A DNA stretch of 38,332 nucleotides, from positions 1-38,332 of the forward strand of contig NZ_JANYMP010000054.1 in assembly GCF_025061645.1 (NCBI RefSeq), in the 5' to 3' direction. The notes below the pieces were generated by a model. The model had not been told where the DNA came from. It made no database searches and saw nothing but the letters and a program-made list of their open reading frames with translations. Within the stretch, counting starts at the first letter, position 1; the number at the start of each line of letters is the position of its first letter. Of the stretch, positions 25,542-33,400 are shown piece after piece. The position numbers and the translations under genes are program-made. This DNA is from Umezawaea endophytica (GTDB taxonomy: Bacteria > Actinomycetota > Actinomycetes > Mycobacteriales > Pseudonocardiaceae).

Positions 25542-26825
25542 CTGAGCGCTCCTACCAGCGGCGGAACCAGGTCGATCGGTCTCGTCGGCATCGGTGTCGT
25601 GGCGTCCGGGCTGCTCGTGAACGCCTACCTCGCCGTGGTCGCGCGGAATCTCACCCCGGCCGAGTACGGGTATTTCGGCGCTTTCTGGTCGCTTTCCCTG
25701 CTGGTCGGTTTCGGCGCATTCCTCCCGGTCGAACAGGAATTGGCCAGGTTGTCGCCGAGTGCCGCCATGGGCGCCGCGACCCGCGTCGCGCTCGGCCTCG
25801 CGGGCCTCGAACTGCTGCTCGTCGCGGCCGCGTCGCCGCTGCTGCTAGACCCGCTGGGCGGCAAGCCGTGGGCGGTCGTGGCGGTCGCCGCGCTGTGCCT
25901 GGTGTCCGCGGGCCAGTTCCTCGTCCGGGGCGCGCTCATCGGCAGCGGCAGGCTCGCGTGGCACGGCGGTCTGCTGGTCGTCGACACCGCGCTGCGGGTG
26001 CTGTTCGCGCTCGGGCTCGGCTACGCCGTCGTGACGGACAGCGCCGGGTTCGCCTGGACGCTGGTCGCCGCCATCGCCGTGGCGCACCTGCCGGTCCTGC
26101 TCCTCGTCCCCCGCGGTCCGGGTTCGGTGTCCACTTCGGACTTCCGGCGGGCGGTGCTGCCGCTGCTGTTCGGCTCGGTCTGCGCGCAGCTCCTGCTGAA
26201 CGGCCTGCCGGTGGTGGTCGCGGCCACCGCGACCGACTCGGACACCGCCGGCCGGTTCCTGGCGGCGTTCCTGCTGGTGCGGGTCCCGCTGTTCGTGGCG
26301 GTGCCGCTCCAGACCGCCCTGCTCCCGTCGCTGGCCAAGCTCTCGCGGGAGGGCGGCCGGGTCCTGGTGCGGGCGCTGGTGAGGCTGACCGCCGTCCTGG
26401 CCGCGTCCGGCGTGGTCGGCGCGGTGTTCGCGGGTCTGCTCGGACCGCGACTGGTGCGGCTGGTGTTCGGCGACTCCTACGTCCTCGCGGGCGGAGACCT
26501 GGTGCTGATGGCGATCGGCGTCGTCGCGCACCTCGGGCTCATCATCACCACCCAGGCGCTGGTCGCCTCGGCGCTGCACACCAAGGTCGCGCAGGCGTGG
26601 CTGGTGGGCATCGCGGGCGCCGCCGCGACCTTCGCGCTGGTGCCGGACCTGCTGCTGCGCGCCGAACTCTCGTTCCTGGTCGGGTCCGGCCTCGGCTGGC
26701 TCACCGGCATGTTCCTGCTCACCACCTCCGGAGAGGACCGTCGTGCACGACGACCTGGTCATCGCGTTGACCTACTACGCGCCCTACGTGTCCGGGCTGA
26801 CCAACTTCGCCAGGGACGTCGCTGA
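25542..26825 (+). CDS. Polysaccharide-flippase-like (MOP superfamily) membrane protein
   Basis: Multi-helix transporter resembling oligosaccharide/lipid-linked sugar flippases, with about 12 hydrophobic helices; 427 aa with the start proposed here. The N-terminal helix SIGLVGIGVVASGLLVNAYL followed by VVARNLTPAEYGYFGAFWS is the usual Wzx-like opening. There is no ATG, GTG or TTG between the in-frame stop at 25533-25535 and the GTG at 25599, which would cut helix 1. GAGGTGA at 25529-25535 is ideally placed for CTG at 25542, so I propose a CTG start. The last 83 bp overlap the GT4 gene. With the next-door GT4 enzyme and divergent emb operon it probably exports an envelope glycan intermediate. 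Substrate unknown. Confidence 0.82.
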   Translation: MSAPTSGGTRSIGLVGIGVVASGLLVNAYLAVVARNLTPAEYGYFGAFWSLSLLVGFGAFLPVEQELARLSPSAAMGAATRVALGLAGLELLLVAAASPLLLDPLGGKPWAVVAVAALCLVSAGQFLVRGALIGSGRLAWHGGLLVVDTALRVLFALGLGYAVVTDSAGFAWTLVAAIAVAHLPVLLLVPRGPGSVSTSDFRRAVLPLLFGSVCAQLLLNGLPVVVAATATDSDTAGRFLAAFLLVRVPLFVAVPLQTALLPSLAKLSREGGRVLVRALVRLTAVLAASGVVGAVFAGLLGPRLVRLVFGDSYVLAGGDLVLMAIGVVAHLGLIITTQALVASALHTKVAQAWLVGIAGAAATFALVPDLLLRAELSFLVGSGLGWLTGMFLLTTSGEDRRARRPGHRVDLLRALRVRADQLRQGRR

Positions 26826-27852
26826 GGGCCTCGCCGACCGCGGCCGGAAGGTCCGGGTGATCACCACCCGCCACGACCCCGCCCTGCCCGCCGAGGAGGT
26901 GGTCAACGGCGTGACCGTCACCCGCGCCCCCGTGCTGGCGAGGCTGGGCAAGGGCACCATCAGCCCGGAGTTCACCCGACTGGTCGTGCGGGCGTCCAAG
27001 ACGGCCCACGTGCTCAACGCGCACCTGCCCATGCTGGAGGCCGGGCTGATCGCCAAGGGCGCCCACTGCCCGGTCGTGCTGACCTACCACTGCGACGTGA
27101 GCCTCCCGCCCGGCGTGCTGAACACCGTGCAGGGCAAGGTCGTCGACGCCTCCAGCAGGCTGGCCATGAAGCACGCCGAGATCGTCGCGGTCACCAGCGA
27201 GGACTACGCCCACCGCAGCAGGCTCTGGCCGTCGATCCAGCCGAAGATGGCCGCGGTCCCGCCACCCTGCCGCCCGGTGGAGGGCGGACGGCCGACCTTC
27301 CGCGACGGTGACGGCCTGCACGTGGGCTTCCTGGGCCGGATCGTCGAGGAGAAGGGCGTCGAGCACCTGGTCGACGGCTTCCGCGCGCTGGACGACCCGG
27401 ACGCCCGCCTGCTCATCGGCGGCGAGTTCGGCGCCGTGGCGGGCGGCAGCGTCATCGACCGCGTGCGCGGGAGGATCGACGGCGACCCGCGCATCACCCT
27501 GCTCGGCTTCATCCCGGACGAGCGGCTGGCCGACTTCTACGCCTCGCTGGACGTCTTCGCGCTCCCGTCGGTCAACGCCTTCGAAGCCTTCGGCATCGTC
27601 CAGGTGGTCGGCATGCTCGCGGGCGTCCCCGCGCTGGCCAGCGACCTGCCGGGCGTCCGCGTGCCGGTGCGCGAGACGGGCTTCGGCGCCCTGGTGCGCC
27701 CCGGCGTCGCGTCCGACATCACCACCCGCCTGCGAGAGCTGCGCGACAGCCCGCCGGACCGGGAGACGGGCGTGGCGAAGGCCGCCGAGCGCTACAGCGT
27801 GCCCGCCGTGCTCGACGCCTACGAGGACCTGTTCGACAAGGCCCGCCCCTGA
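26743..27852 (+). CDS. GT4 family glycosyltransferase
   Basis: 369-aa GT-B retaining glycosyltransferase. N-terminal LTYYAPYVSGLTNFARDVAE is the acceptor-side glycine motif. VGFLGRIVEEKGVEHLVDGF, LLIGGEF and LLGFIPDERLADFYASLDV are standard GT4 nucleotide-sugar-domain blocks. In the donor motif FEAFGIVQVVGMLAG the first Glu of the EX7E pair is present but the second is Val, an unusual loss. The GTG at 26743 begins 83 bp inside the flippase gene, so translation is likely coupled. It probably adds a sugar to an envelope polymer handled by the flippase. It ends just before a strong terminator. Confidence 0.9.
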   Translation: MHDDLVIALTYYAPYVSGLTNFARDVAEGLADRGRKVRVITTRHDPALPAEEVVNGVTVTRAPVLARLGKGTISPEFTRLVVRASKTAHVLNAHLPMLEAGLIAKGAHCPVVLTYHCDVSLPPGVLNTVQGKVVDASSRLAMKHAEIVAVTSEDYAHRSRLWPSIQPKMAAVPPPCRPVEGGRPTFRDGDGLHVGFLGRIVEEKGVEHLVDGFRALDDPDARLLIGGEFGAVAGGSVIDRVRGRIDGDPRITLLGFIPDERLADFYASLDVFALPSVNAFEAFGIVQVVGMLAGVPALASDLPGVRVPVRETGFGALVRPGVASDITTRLRELRDSPPDRETGVAKAAERYSVPAVLDAYEDLFDKARP

Positions 27853-27855
27853 ACC

Positions 27856-27894
27856 GTCGCCGGGGCCGCCGCTCGTCCCGGTGGCCCCGGCGAC
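27856..27894 (+). terminator. Terminator of the flippase-GT4 operon
   Basis: GTCGCCGGGGCC (27856-27867) and GGCCCCGGCGAC (27883-27894) pair perfectly over 12 bp with a 15-base loop, four bases after the GT4 stop. There is no U-tract. Confidence 0.72.
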
Positions 27895-27936
27895 TCCCAC
27901 CGCGCCACGCGGGCGGGCCGCACCGGATGGACCGGG

Positions 27937-28050
27937 CTAGTCCTCACCACGCACGATCGTCGGTTCCTCGTCCCACCACTCCCGCGGCGGCACGAGGAAT
28001 TCCCGCATCTCGACTTCGGCGTCAGACGTCAGCTCCACGACGACTCCCAT
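27937..28050 (-). CDS. Possible small acidic protein, 37 aa
   Basis: A short frame of 37 residues starting MGVVVELTSDAEVEMREF and ending EEPTIVRGED. It has GGAG close upstream of the ATG at 28050 and ends in TAG at 27937-27939. It is acidic, with a central Pro-Pro and Trp-Trp. It lies 36 bp downstream of the WS/DGAT gene on the same strand. I know no family. It could be a regulatory peptide, a peptide precursor or chance; the organised start and the otherwise empty gap argue weakly for a gene. Confidence 0.4.
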   Translation of the reverse strand: MGVVVELTSDAEVEMREFLVPPREWWDEEPTIVRGED

Positions 28051-28086
28051 CAGCTCCGAGGGTCTTCCGGACGGTACGGACGGCAT

Positions 28087-29412
28087 CTATGCCCGATCTA
28101 CAAGGGCGTCGGCGTGGTCCAGCGCGGCCAGCTCCCGCCGCAGCGCCCCGAGCAGCCACCGCGACCCCGAGATCCAGGGCTGGTTCGTGTGCAGGCAGAT
28201 GTGCACGCCGCTGCGGTACACCGACAGCGCCACCCCCACCGCGTGACCGGCCGCCACCGGCGCCACCGGGTACATCTCCTTCAGCTCCGCCCCGTCCAGC
28301 GTCAACGGCAGCGCGGGCAGGTGGACGCTCGTCACCAGCGCGTCGAACAGCAGCGGCGCGCACCGCCCGGCCAGCGGCGTGGCCAGCCGGTGCAGGGCGG
28401 CCGGGATGCGGTCCGCCAGCAGCGGCAGCGCGCCGGGACCCCGCGCCGGGCCCTCGGCCTTGTGCCGGTCCATGTCCGCCCGCACGATCCGCAGGCGCTC
28501 CCGCGCGTCCGGCTCGCCCACCGGCAGCTCGCACAGGAATCCGGAGATCTGGTTGCCCGGACCGCCGCCCCTCGGGTCCCGCCCGCGGGTGCTGACCGGG
28601 ATCAACGCGCGCACGGTGGCACCCGCGCCCGCGCTGTCGTGCGCCACCAGCCACTGCCGCAGCGCCCCCGTCACCAACGCCAGCAGCACGTCGTTCACCG
28701 TGCCCCCGTGGCGCCTGCGCACCCGCTGCACCTCGTCGACGCCCAACCGGGCCATCACCACCTGGCGGGGCCGCGGCGACCTGGTCAACACCGGCGACCG
28801 GGTGCCCGGCGTCCGGGCGCTGCGCAGCACCGCGGACGCGATCGTCGCCGTGCCCGCCAACTCCTTCAAGGAGTCGAAAACGCTTGCGGCCAGGCCGACG
28901 GGCTCCGGTTCGGACTCGGTGGTGAGCGGCAGGTCCCGGCCCAGGTCGTCGAGCAGGCGCAGGCCGAGCCCGACGGCCTTCAGCCCGTCGCACAGCGCGT
29001 GGTGCAGCTTCACGACGACCGCGAACCGCCCACCCGCCAGCCCGGTGATCACGTGCAGCTCCCACGGCGGGCGGTCCAGGTCCAGCGGCTGCGCCATCAG
29101 CGTCGACACCAGGTCCGCGAACCTGTCCTCACCGCCGGGGCCGCGCAGGTGGTGCCCCGTCACGTGGTCCTCGACGGCGAAGCGGGGATCGTCCACCCAG
29201 GACGCTCCGCCCAGCGGCAACCAAGACACCTGGGTTCGCTTGCGCAGCTTGGAGATCTCCTGCGCGCGCTCGCACAGCAGCGCGACGATGCGCGCCGGGT
29301 GCACCGGCCGGTGGGGCGCGAACGAGGCCACGGCACCGAGGTGCATCGGGTTCTTGTCGTCCTCGAGGCAGAGGAAGGCGACGTCCAACGGGCTCAACTG
29401 GTCTGCGGTCAT
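28087..29412 (-). CDS. WS/DGAT acyltransferase (wax ester synthase / diacylglycerol acyltransferase)
   Basis: 441-aa bifunctional acyltransferase that esterifies acyl-CoA to diacylglycerol or fatty alcohol, making storage lipid at the membrane. The opening DQLSPLDVAFLCLED, the catalytic HHxxxDG in VKLHHALCDGLKA, GTVNDVLLALVTGALR, and the C-terminal PLTLDGAELKEMYPVAPV and GVALSVYRSGVHICLHT are all present. I chose the ATG at 29412, three residues before the conserved start and with GGAGG upstream; ATG at 29496 would add a 28-residue non-conserved tail. Same strand as the stress-signalling genes upstream, separated by 117 bp. Confidence 0.93.
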   Translation of the reverse strand: MTADQLSPLDVAFLCLEDDKNPMHLGAVASFAPHRPVHPARIVALLCERAQEISKLRKRTQVSWLPLGGASWVDDPRFAVEDHVTGHHLRGPGGEDRFADLVSTLMAQPLDLDRPPWELHVITGLAGGRFAVVVKLHHALCDGLKAVGLGLRLLDDLGRDLPLTTESEPEPVGLAASVFDSLKELAGTATIASAVLRSARTPGTRSPVLTRSPRPRQVVMARLGVDEVQRVRRRHGGTVNDVLLALVTGALRQWLVAHDSAGAGATVRALIPVSTRGRDPRGGGPGNQISGFLCELPVGEPDARERLRIVRADMDRHKAEGPARGPGALPLLADRIPAALHRLATPLAGRCAPLLFDALVTSVHLPALPLTLDGAELKEMYPVAPVAAGHAVGVALSVYRSGVHICLHTNQPWISGSRWLLGALRRELAALDHADALVDRA

Positions 29413-29529
29413 GTCTGGAGGTCCTCCGCCTGGGGCGTCCGGAATGCCTCCAGACAACCAGCCAAGGATGACGGCGGCGAGACCCGCGCGTGACATGAGC
29501 CCCAGAAGCAGGACCGATCGGGTGATGTC

Positions 29530-30441
29530 TCAGGTGACGTGCACGCGGATGGCCGTGCCGTCCTCGCCCGAGTGGACGCGCACGAGGTCGCACAGCAGGT
29601 TGACCATCACGACGCCGTACCCGCCGTCGGAGTTCGGCGTCGGCTTCGTCCTGCCGATCATGGGGTCGAGCAGCACGCCGTTGTCGCGCACCTCGCACAC
29701 GACGGCGTCGCCCTCCTGCCAGACGAGCAGCTCACCGCCGCCGTTCGCGTGCTCGATGCTGTTCGTCGTCAGCTCGTTCACCGCGAGCACCAGGTCCTCG
29801 ACCCGGTCCTCGCACAGGCCCGCGGTGGTCGCGAAGTCGGCGACGAGACCGCGGGTCGCGGGCAGGCTGTGCATGTCGAACCAGTACGCCACCGCCGACC
29901 GCGGGGGCGAGGGCAGCGGCAGGTTGAAGTCCGTGACGATCCGCCGGGGGTCGTCGAAGCGGGGGCTCGGTCGGCGGCCACCGCCGTCCACCAGCACGGG
30001 GTGCGTGCGCTCGGCGTCGACCAGCACGTCCGCCGCCAGCAGGGACGTGTCGTACGGGCAGAGGATCACCGCGTCCACGCCGTGGAACGCGGTGTTGATC
30101 AGCGCCTCGTGCTGCACGCACGCCGGGTACTCGCTCACCGAGCGGCCCGCCCAGATCGGCTCGCCGATGATCCGCACGCGGGACGGGTGCTCGTTCGAGA
30201 ACGGGGTCAGCACACCGGGGATGATCCGGCCGGGGTTGCGCCCGCCCACCGTCATGTCCAGGAACCGGACGTGGTCGGCCTTGGCGCCCAGCTCGTCGCG
30301 GATCAGCTCGACGTTGCGCGGCGGCACGGCCACCAGCACGGGCTCACCCGCCGCGAGGCCGTCGAGGACGAACGGGACCGTTCCGGCCAGGTACTGGCCG
30401 GGGTCGCGGTAGAACAGCGCTTCGTGAACGAAATCGATCAT
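29530..30441 (-). CDS. MEDS-HATPase anti-sigma factor (RsbA-like)
   Basis: 303-aa regulator. The N-terminal MEDS domain (FVHEALFYRDPGQYLAGTVP, VLVAVPPRNVELIRDELG, AVILCPYDTS) is a likely sensor. The C-terminal GHKL/HATPase anti-sigma kinase domain shows the N-box AVNELTTNSIEHA, DNGVLLDP (G1) and GGYGVVMVNLLCD (G2). Such proteins bind stress sigma factors or phosphorylate STAS antagonists. The ATG at 30441 has GGAGG 7 bases upstream. A GTTT-N16-GGGAAA element (30475-30500) resembles a SigB-type promoter, which would give feedback control. Sits downstream of the Ppx, STAS and GNAT genes. Confidence 0.9.
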   Translation of the reverse strand: MIDFVHEALFYRDPGQYLAGTVPFVLDGLAAGEPVLVAVPPRNVELIRDELGAKADHVRFLDMTVGGRNPGRIIPGVLTPFSNEHPSRVRIIGEPIWAGRSVSEYPACVQHEALINTAFHGVDAVILCPYDTSLLAADVLVDAERTHPVLVDGGGRRPSPRFDDPRRIVTDFNLPLPSPPRSAVAYWFDMHSLPATRGLVADFATTAGLCEDRVEDLVLAVNELTTNSIEHANGGGELLVWQEGDAVVCEVRDNGVLLDPMIGRTKPTPNSDGGYGVVMVNLLCDLVRVHSGEDGTAIRVHVT

Positions 30442-30474
30442 CGAGCAACCTCCGGTGGCGGGTCACCACGGGTG

Positions 30475-30500
30475 TTTCCCAGCCGTGACGGCCGCGAAAC
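30475..30500 (-). promoter_or_regulatory. Variant SigB-type promoter before the MEDS-HATPase gene
   Basis: On the minus strand GTTT (30500-30497), a 16-base spacer and GGGAAA (30480-30475) resemble the stress-sigma consensus GTTT-N14-16-GGGTAY, differing in the last bases of the -10. It lies 34 bp upstream of the start codon, in the 80-bp gap after the GNAT gene. Confidence 0.45.
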
Positions 30501-30521
30501 CACGATGATCTGAGACGCTCG

Positions 30522-31016
30522 TCATACTCCGCGGAGCATGCAGGTCCTCGTCGCCGGGTCCAGGCCGCGGGCCGTCTCCTGCTCGACGACCGCCGCGAGC
30601 CCCGGCGTCAGGTCGCTCACCTGGCGGAACCCCAGCCGCTCGTAGTACGGCCCGTTCCACGGCACGTCCCGGAACGTGGTCAGCGTCAGCCCGGTCAACC
30701 CGCGCCCGGCCGCCCAGGCGCCGACGTGGTCGATCAGCTCCCGCCCGACGCCGCGCCGCGCGTGACCGGGGTGGACGCTCACCTGCTCGACGTGCGCGAA
30801 CCCGTCGACCTCCTCGACGGCGATCCACCCCACCGGCTCCGGCTCGGCCGCGACCCACACCCGGCCGAGCGACTGGAGGTGGGTGAGCACGGCGAGGGGC
30901 AGCGGGTCGTCGTCGGCGATCTCCGGCATCCCGATCGCGCGGAACGGCTCGCCGGAAGCGATCTCGATCTGTTGCAGCCCGACGAGTTCGTCCGGTCGGG
31001 CGAGGCGGATCTCCAC
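30522..31016 (-). CDS. GNAT family N-acetyltransferase
   Basis: 164-aa acetyl-CoA-dependent acetyltransferase. The acetyl-CoA pyrophosphate-binding motif A is [20 protein letters not shown], followed by [21 protein letters not shown] (motif B); [11 protein letters not shown] is very typical of small actinobacterial GNATs. The GTG at 31016 follows TACGTT by six bases, so the message may be leaderless. It is 41 bp after the STAS gene on the same strand. The substrate is unknown; small amines, antibiotics or protein N-termini are all possible. Confidence 0.9.
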   Translation of the reverse strand: MEIRLARPDELVGLQQIEIASGEPFRAIGMPEIADDDPLPLAVLTHLQSLGRVWVAAEPEPVGWIAVEEVDGFAHVEQVSVHPGHARRGVGRELIDHVGAWAAGRGLTGLTLTTFRDVPWNGPYYERLGFRQVSDLTPGLAAVVEQETARGLDPATRTCMLRGV

Positions 31017-31057
31017 GGCGGCAACGTAGTCCGCCCCGACCTCCGGGCGCTCGTGGA

Positions 31058-31432
31058 TTACTTCTTCGTGTCCGCCGGCGGACGTCTGCCCAGCAGGGCC
31101 GCCGCCACGTCCTCGTGGTGCGGCAGCAGCCGGTCGAGGTCGGTCACGGCGATGACCTTCCGCACGTGCGGCGGCGTGCCCGCCAGGCGCAGCCAGCCGC
31201 CCGCGCGGTCGGCGCGGGCACGGGTGCGCACCAGCGCGCTCAACGCCTGCGCGCCGCAGAACCTGACCTCGGTCATGTCCAGCACGATCCGGGCCCGCCC
31301 CTCGGCGACCAGCCGGTCCAGCTTGTGCAGCAGCTTCACCGCCGCCGCCTGGTCGATCTCACCCCGCACGGCCACCACCACGCGGCCCGCGCGGTCCGTC
31401 TCGACCGCGAGCGTCATCGTCTCCCGAGGCAC
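31058..31432 (-). CDS. STAS-domain anti-sigma factor antagonist lacking the phospho-serine
   Basis: 124-aa single STAS domain: [20 protein letters not shown], then [20 protein letters not shown], then [20 protein letters not shown]. The conserved site where partner-switch kinases phosphorylate Ser (usually DSSG or DSTG) reads CGAQ here, so no phosphorylatable residue is at that place. It may therefore be constitutively active or serve a scaffold role. The GTG at 31432 starts one base after the Ppx stop; ATG at 31417 (with GGGAG) is an alternative. Probably translated coupled with Ppx. Confidence 0.88.
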   Translation of the reverse strand: MPRETMTLAVETDRAGRVVVAVRGEIDQAAAVKLLHKLDRLVAEGRARIVLDMTEVRFCGAQALSALVRTRARADRAGGWLRLAGTPPHVRKVIAVTDLDRLLPHHEDVAAALLGRRPPADTKK

Positions 31433-31433
31433 G

Positions 31434-32390
31434 TCAGGCGACCCTGACCCGGTCGCCGGAGCGACCGCGGTGCTCGATCAGGCTCAGCAGAAGGCCCTCC
31501 CTGGTGGACCACGGGCAGATCTCGACCACGTCGTGCCCGGCGCTGGACATGAGCGCCTCCGCGACGACCGCGCCCGCGAGCGACTGGCGGGCCCGGTGCG
31601 CGGAGATCCCCGGCAGCCGGGCGCGCTGCCGCGCCGACCGCGAGGCCAGCCGCGGGATCCACGAGCGCAGGTCGGTGAGCGTCAACTGGCGGAGCACCGA
31701 CGGCCCTTCGCGTTGAGGGCGGGCGCCCGCGAGCCTGGCGAGCTGCTCGAACACCTTGGAGCAGCCGACGGCGCGGCCGTCGAGCGCCTCCGGCAGCACC
31801 AGTCCGATCCGGTCGACCAGGTAGGACCGCAGCTCGCGCAGCCGCCGCGGCGACGTCGCGGCGTCGTCCAGCCACTCCCTGGTCAGGGTGCGCGCGCCCA
31901 GCGGCATCGAGCGGGCGAACTCCGGCGTCTCCGCCACTCCCGCGGCGACCTCCACCGTGCCGCCGCCGACGTCCAGCACCACCAGCGGTCCCGCCGCCCA
32001 GCCGAACCAGCGCCGGGCGGCCAGGTACGACAGCCGCGCCTCCTCCGGGCCGGACAGCACGCCGAGCCCGACACCCGCGCGGGCGGCGACCTGCTCCATG
32101 ACCTCGGCGCCGTTGGCGGCGTCCCGGATCACGGAGGTCGCGAACGGCACCAGCGTCGACACCTCGGCGCGGTCCGCCAGCCTGCGCGCCTCGCGCACCG
32201 CGGCCACCAACTGGTCGACGCCCGCCCTGGAGATGCGGCCGTGCTCGTCGAGCGCCCGGTCCATCCGCAGCCGCACCTTGTGCGACACCTCGGGGTGCAG
32301 GAGCGACCCCTGTTCCCGGTCGACCACGACGAGCTGGGCGCTGAAGCAGCCGACGTCGAGCACTCCGACCCGCTCGGGTCTACCGGGCAT
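31434..32390 (-). CDS. Ppx/GppA-family phosphatase, divergent paralogue
   Basis: 318-aa ASKHA-fold enzyme, resembling exopolyphosphatase / pppGpp phosphatase of the Rv0496 type. Conserved: FATSVIRDAANG, LSGPEEARLSY (catalytic Glu region), LVVLDVGGGTVEVAAG (second phosphate motif), SMPLGARTLTREWL and TREGLLLSL. The first phosphate motif, normally DVGSNT(V/S)H, reads DVGCFSAQ, losing the usual Ser-Asn/Thr, so activity may be altered. The ATG at 32390 has GGAGG seven bases upstream. It is followed without gap by a STAS protein, an unusual partner for a polyphosphate or (p)ppGpp enzyme. Confidence 0.9.
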   Translation of the reverse strand: MPGRPERVGVLDVGCFSAQLVVVDREQGSLLHPEVSHKVRLRMDRALDEHGRISRAGVDQLVAAVREARRLADRAEVSTLVPFATSVIRDAANGAEVMEQVAARAGVGLGVLSGPEEARLSYLAARRWFGWAAGPLVVLDVGGGTVEVAAGVAETPEFARSMPLGARTLTREWLDDAATSPRRLRELRSYLVDRIGLVLPEALDGRAVGCSKVFEQLARLAGARPQREGPSVLRQLTLTDLRSWIPRLASRSARQRARLPGISAHRARQSLAGAVVAEALMSSAGHDVVEICPWSTREGLLLSLIEHRGRSGDRVRVA

Positions 32391-32855
32391 TCCTGCGCCT
32401 CCTGAAGCCTTGGTGGAACCGGGTTCATGCCCACGAACGCTCTCGATCAAACCCACAGTGTCCCAGGTAGGGCAAACGTCCCTGAGGTGGCGGTAGGCCA
32501 CTGGTCCATTGGAGGGACGCCGGATTGGACCGCCGGTGACCTCGCCCGACGGTGGCGCGAGCGGGGGTTCCGGCGGCCCGGTCCGGCGAAACCGAAGGGC
32601 CGCAAGAGGTGTGGACCGTCCACTGCGGACCGCGCCGCCGCCCGCCCGACGGGGTGTCGGTTCCACTCGACGACGTCCGGTGTGCGGGAACGCGAGTTCC
32701 ACGATCCGGACTCGACACCGGGCGCCGTCCGCGGGTAGAACGCAGGCGCGGGACACCCGGACCGATCCGGGTGGAGGGTGCGCGTCGACCACCGGCGAGG
32801 GCGGTGGACCGGTCCCGACCCGCGTGCCGTTCGGGGGAGGGCTACCGCCGGTCCG
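32391..32855. other. 465-bp intergenic region between Ppx and HATPase genes
   Basis: No convincing gene. Frames cross it but show no domain or start signals. It must contain the promoter of the ppx operon near its left end, though I cannot assign -35/-10 boxes with confidence. The right part has two hairpins downstream of the HATPase gene (32754-32773 and CCACCG/CGGTGG at 32789-32807). Confidence 0.55.
32754..32773 (-). terminator. Hairpin downstream of the HATPase gene
   Basis: CACCCGGA (32754-32761) and TCCGGGTG (32766-32773) form an 8-bp stem with a CCGA loop, 82 bp past the HATPase stop on the minus strand. A second hairpin lies at 32789-32807. Probable terminator, without a U-tract. Confidence 0.45.
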
Positions 32856-33245
32856 CTACTTCGCGACCAGCTCGGCCCAGACGGTCTTGCCGTCGGCGTC
32901 CGGCTCGACGCCCCAGGAGTCGCTCAGCGCGTTCACGATGATCATCCCGCGGCCGCGGGGGGACTCCGGACTGACCGGTCTCACCACGGGCAGCGCCGAC
33001 GACCGGTCGTGCACCTCGATGCGCACACCGCCCTCGGTGCGGTTCACCGTGAGCCGCAGCGGCCCCTCGGCGTGGTCCGCGCCGTTGGACACCAGTTCGG
33101 TGACCACGAGCGCGGCGTCGTCCGCGAACTCCTCCGGCAGACCCCAGCTCGTCACCGCTTCGTCGACCAGACGTCGAGCCCGCGAGCACGAACCGGACTC
33201 CGCCGGGAGCACCACGGCGACGGGTGTCGCTGGTTCGTTCAGCAC
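32856..33245 (-). CDS. GHKL ATP-binding anti-sigma kinase (RsbW/SpoIIAB-like)
   Basis: 129-aa stand-alone HATPase_c domain. N-box LVVTELVSNGADHA, ATP-lid region PRGRGMIIVNALSDSWG, ending with GKTVWAELVAK. Such proteins sequester a stress sigma factor and phosphorylate a STAS antagonist. I chose the GTG at 33245 because GGGGAG lies just upstream; ATG at 33284 would add 13 basic residues. Divergent from the STAS gene at 33401, its likely antagonist partner. No sigma factor gene is in the window. Confidence 0.9.
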   Translation of the reverse strand: MLNEPATPVAVVLPAESGSCSRARRLVDEAVTSWGLPEEFADDAALVVTELVSNGADHAEGPLRLTVNRTEGGVRIEVHDRSSALPVVRPVSPESPRGRGMIIVNALSDSWGVEPDADGKTVWAELVAK

Positions 33246-33400
33246 ATCCCGCTCCCCGCTCGCCCTTGATCGGCCGGACCGCATCGTCGCACATCCACCG
33301 GACGGTCCGCCGCTTCGGCCACCCGGTGCTCGCGCGGGAGCGGCCCTTGCTGCACGATCTCCTAGGTCGCGGCACCGGTCGTGCGGAAGGACTCGGGACG

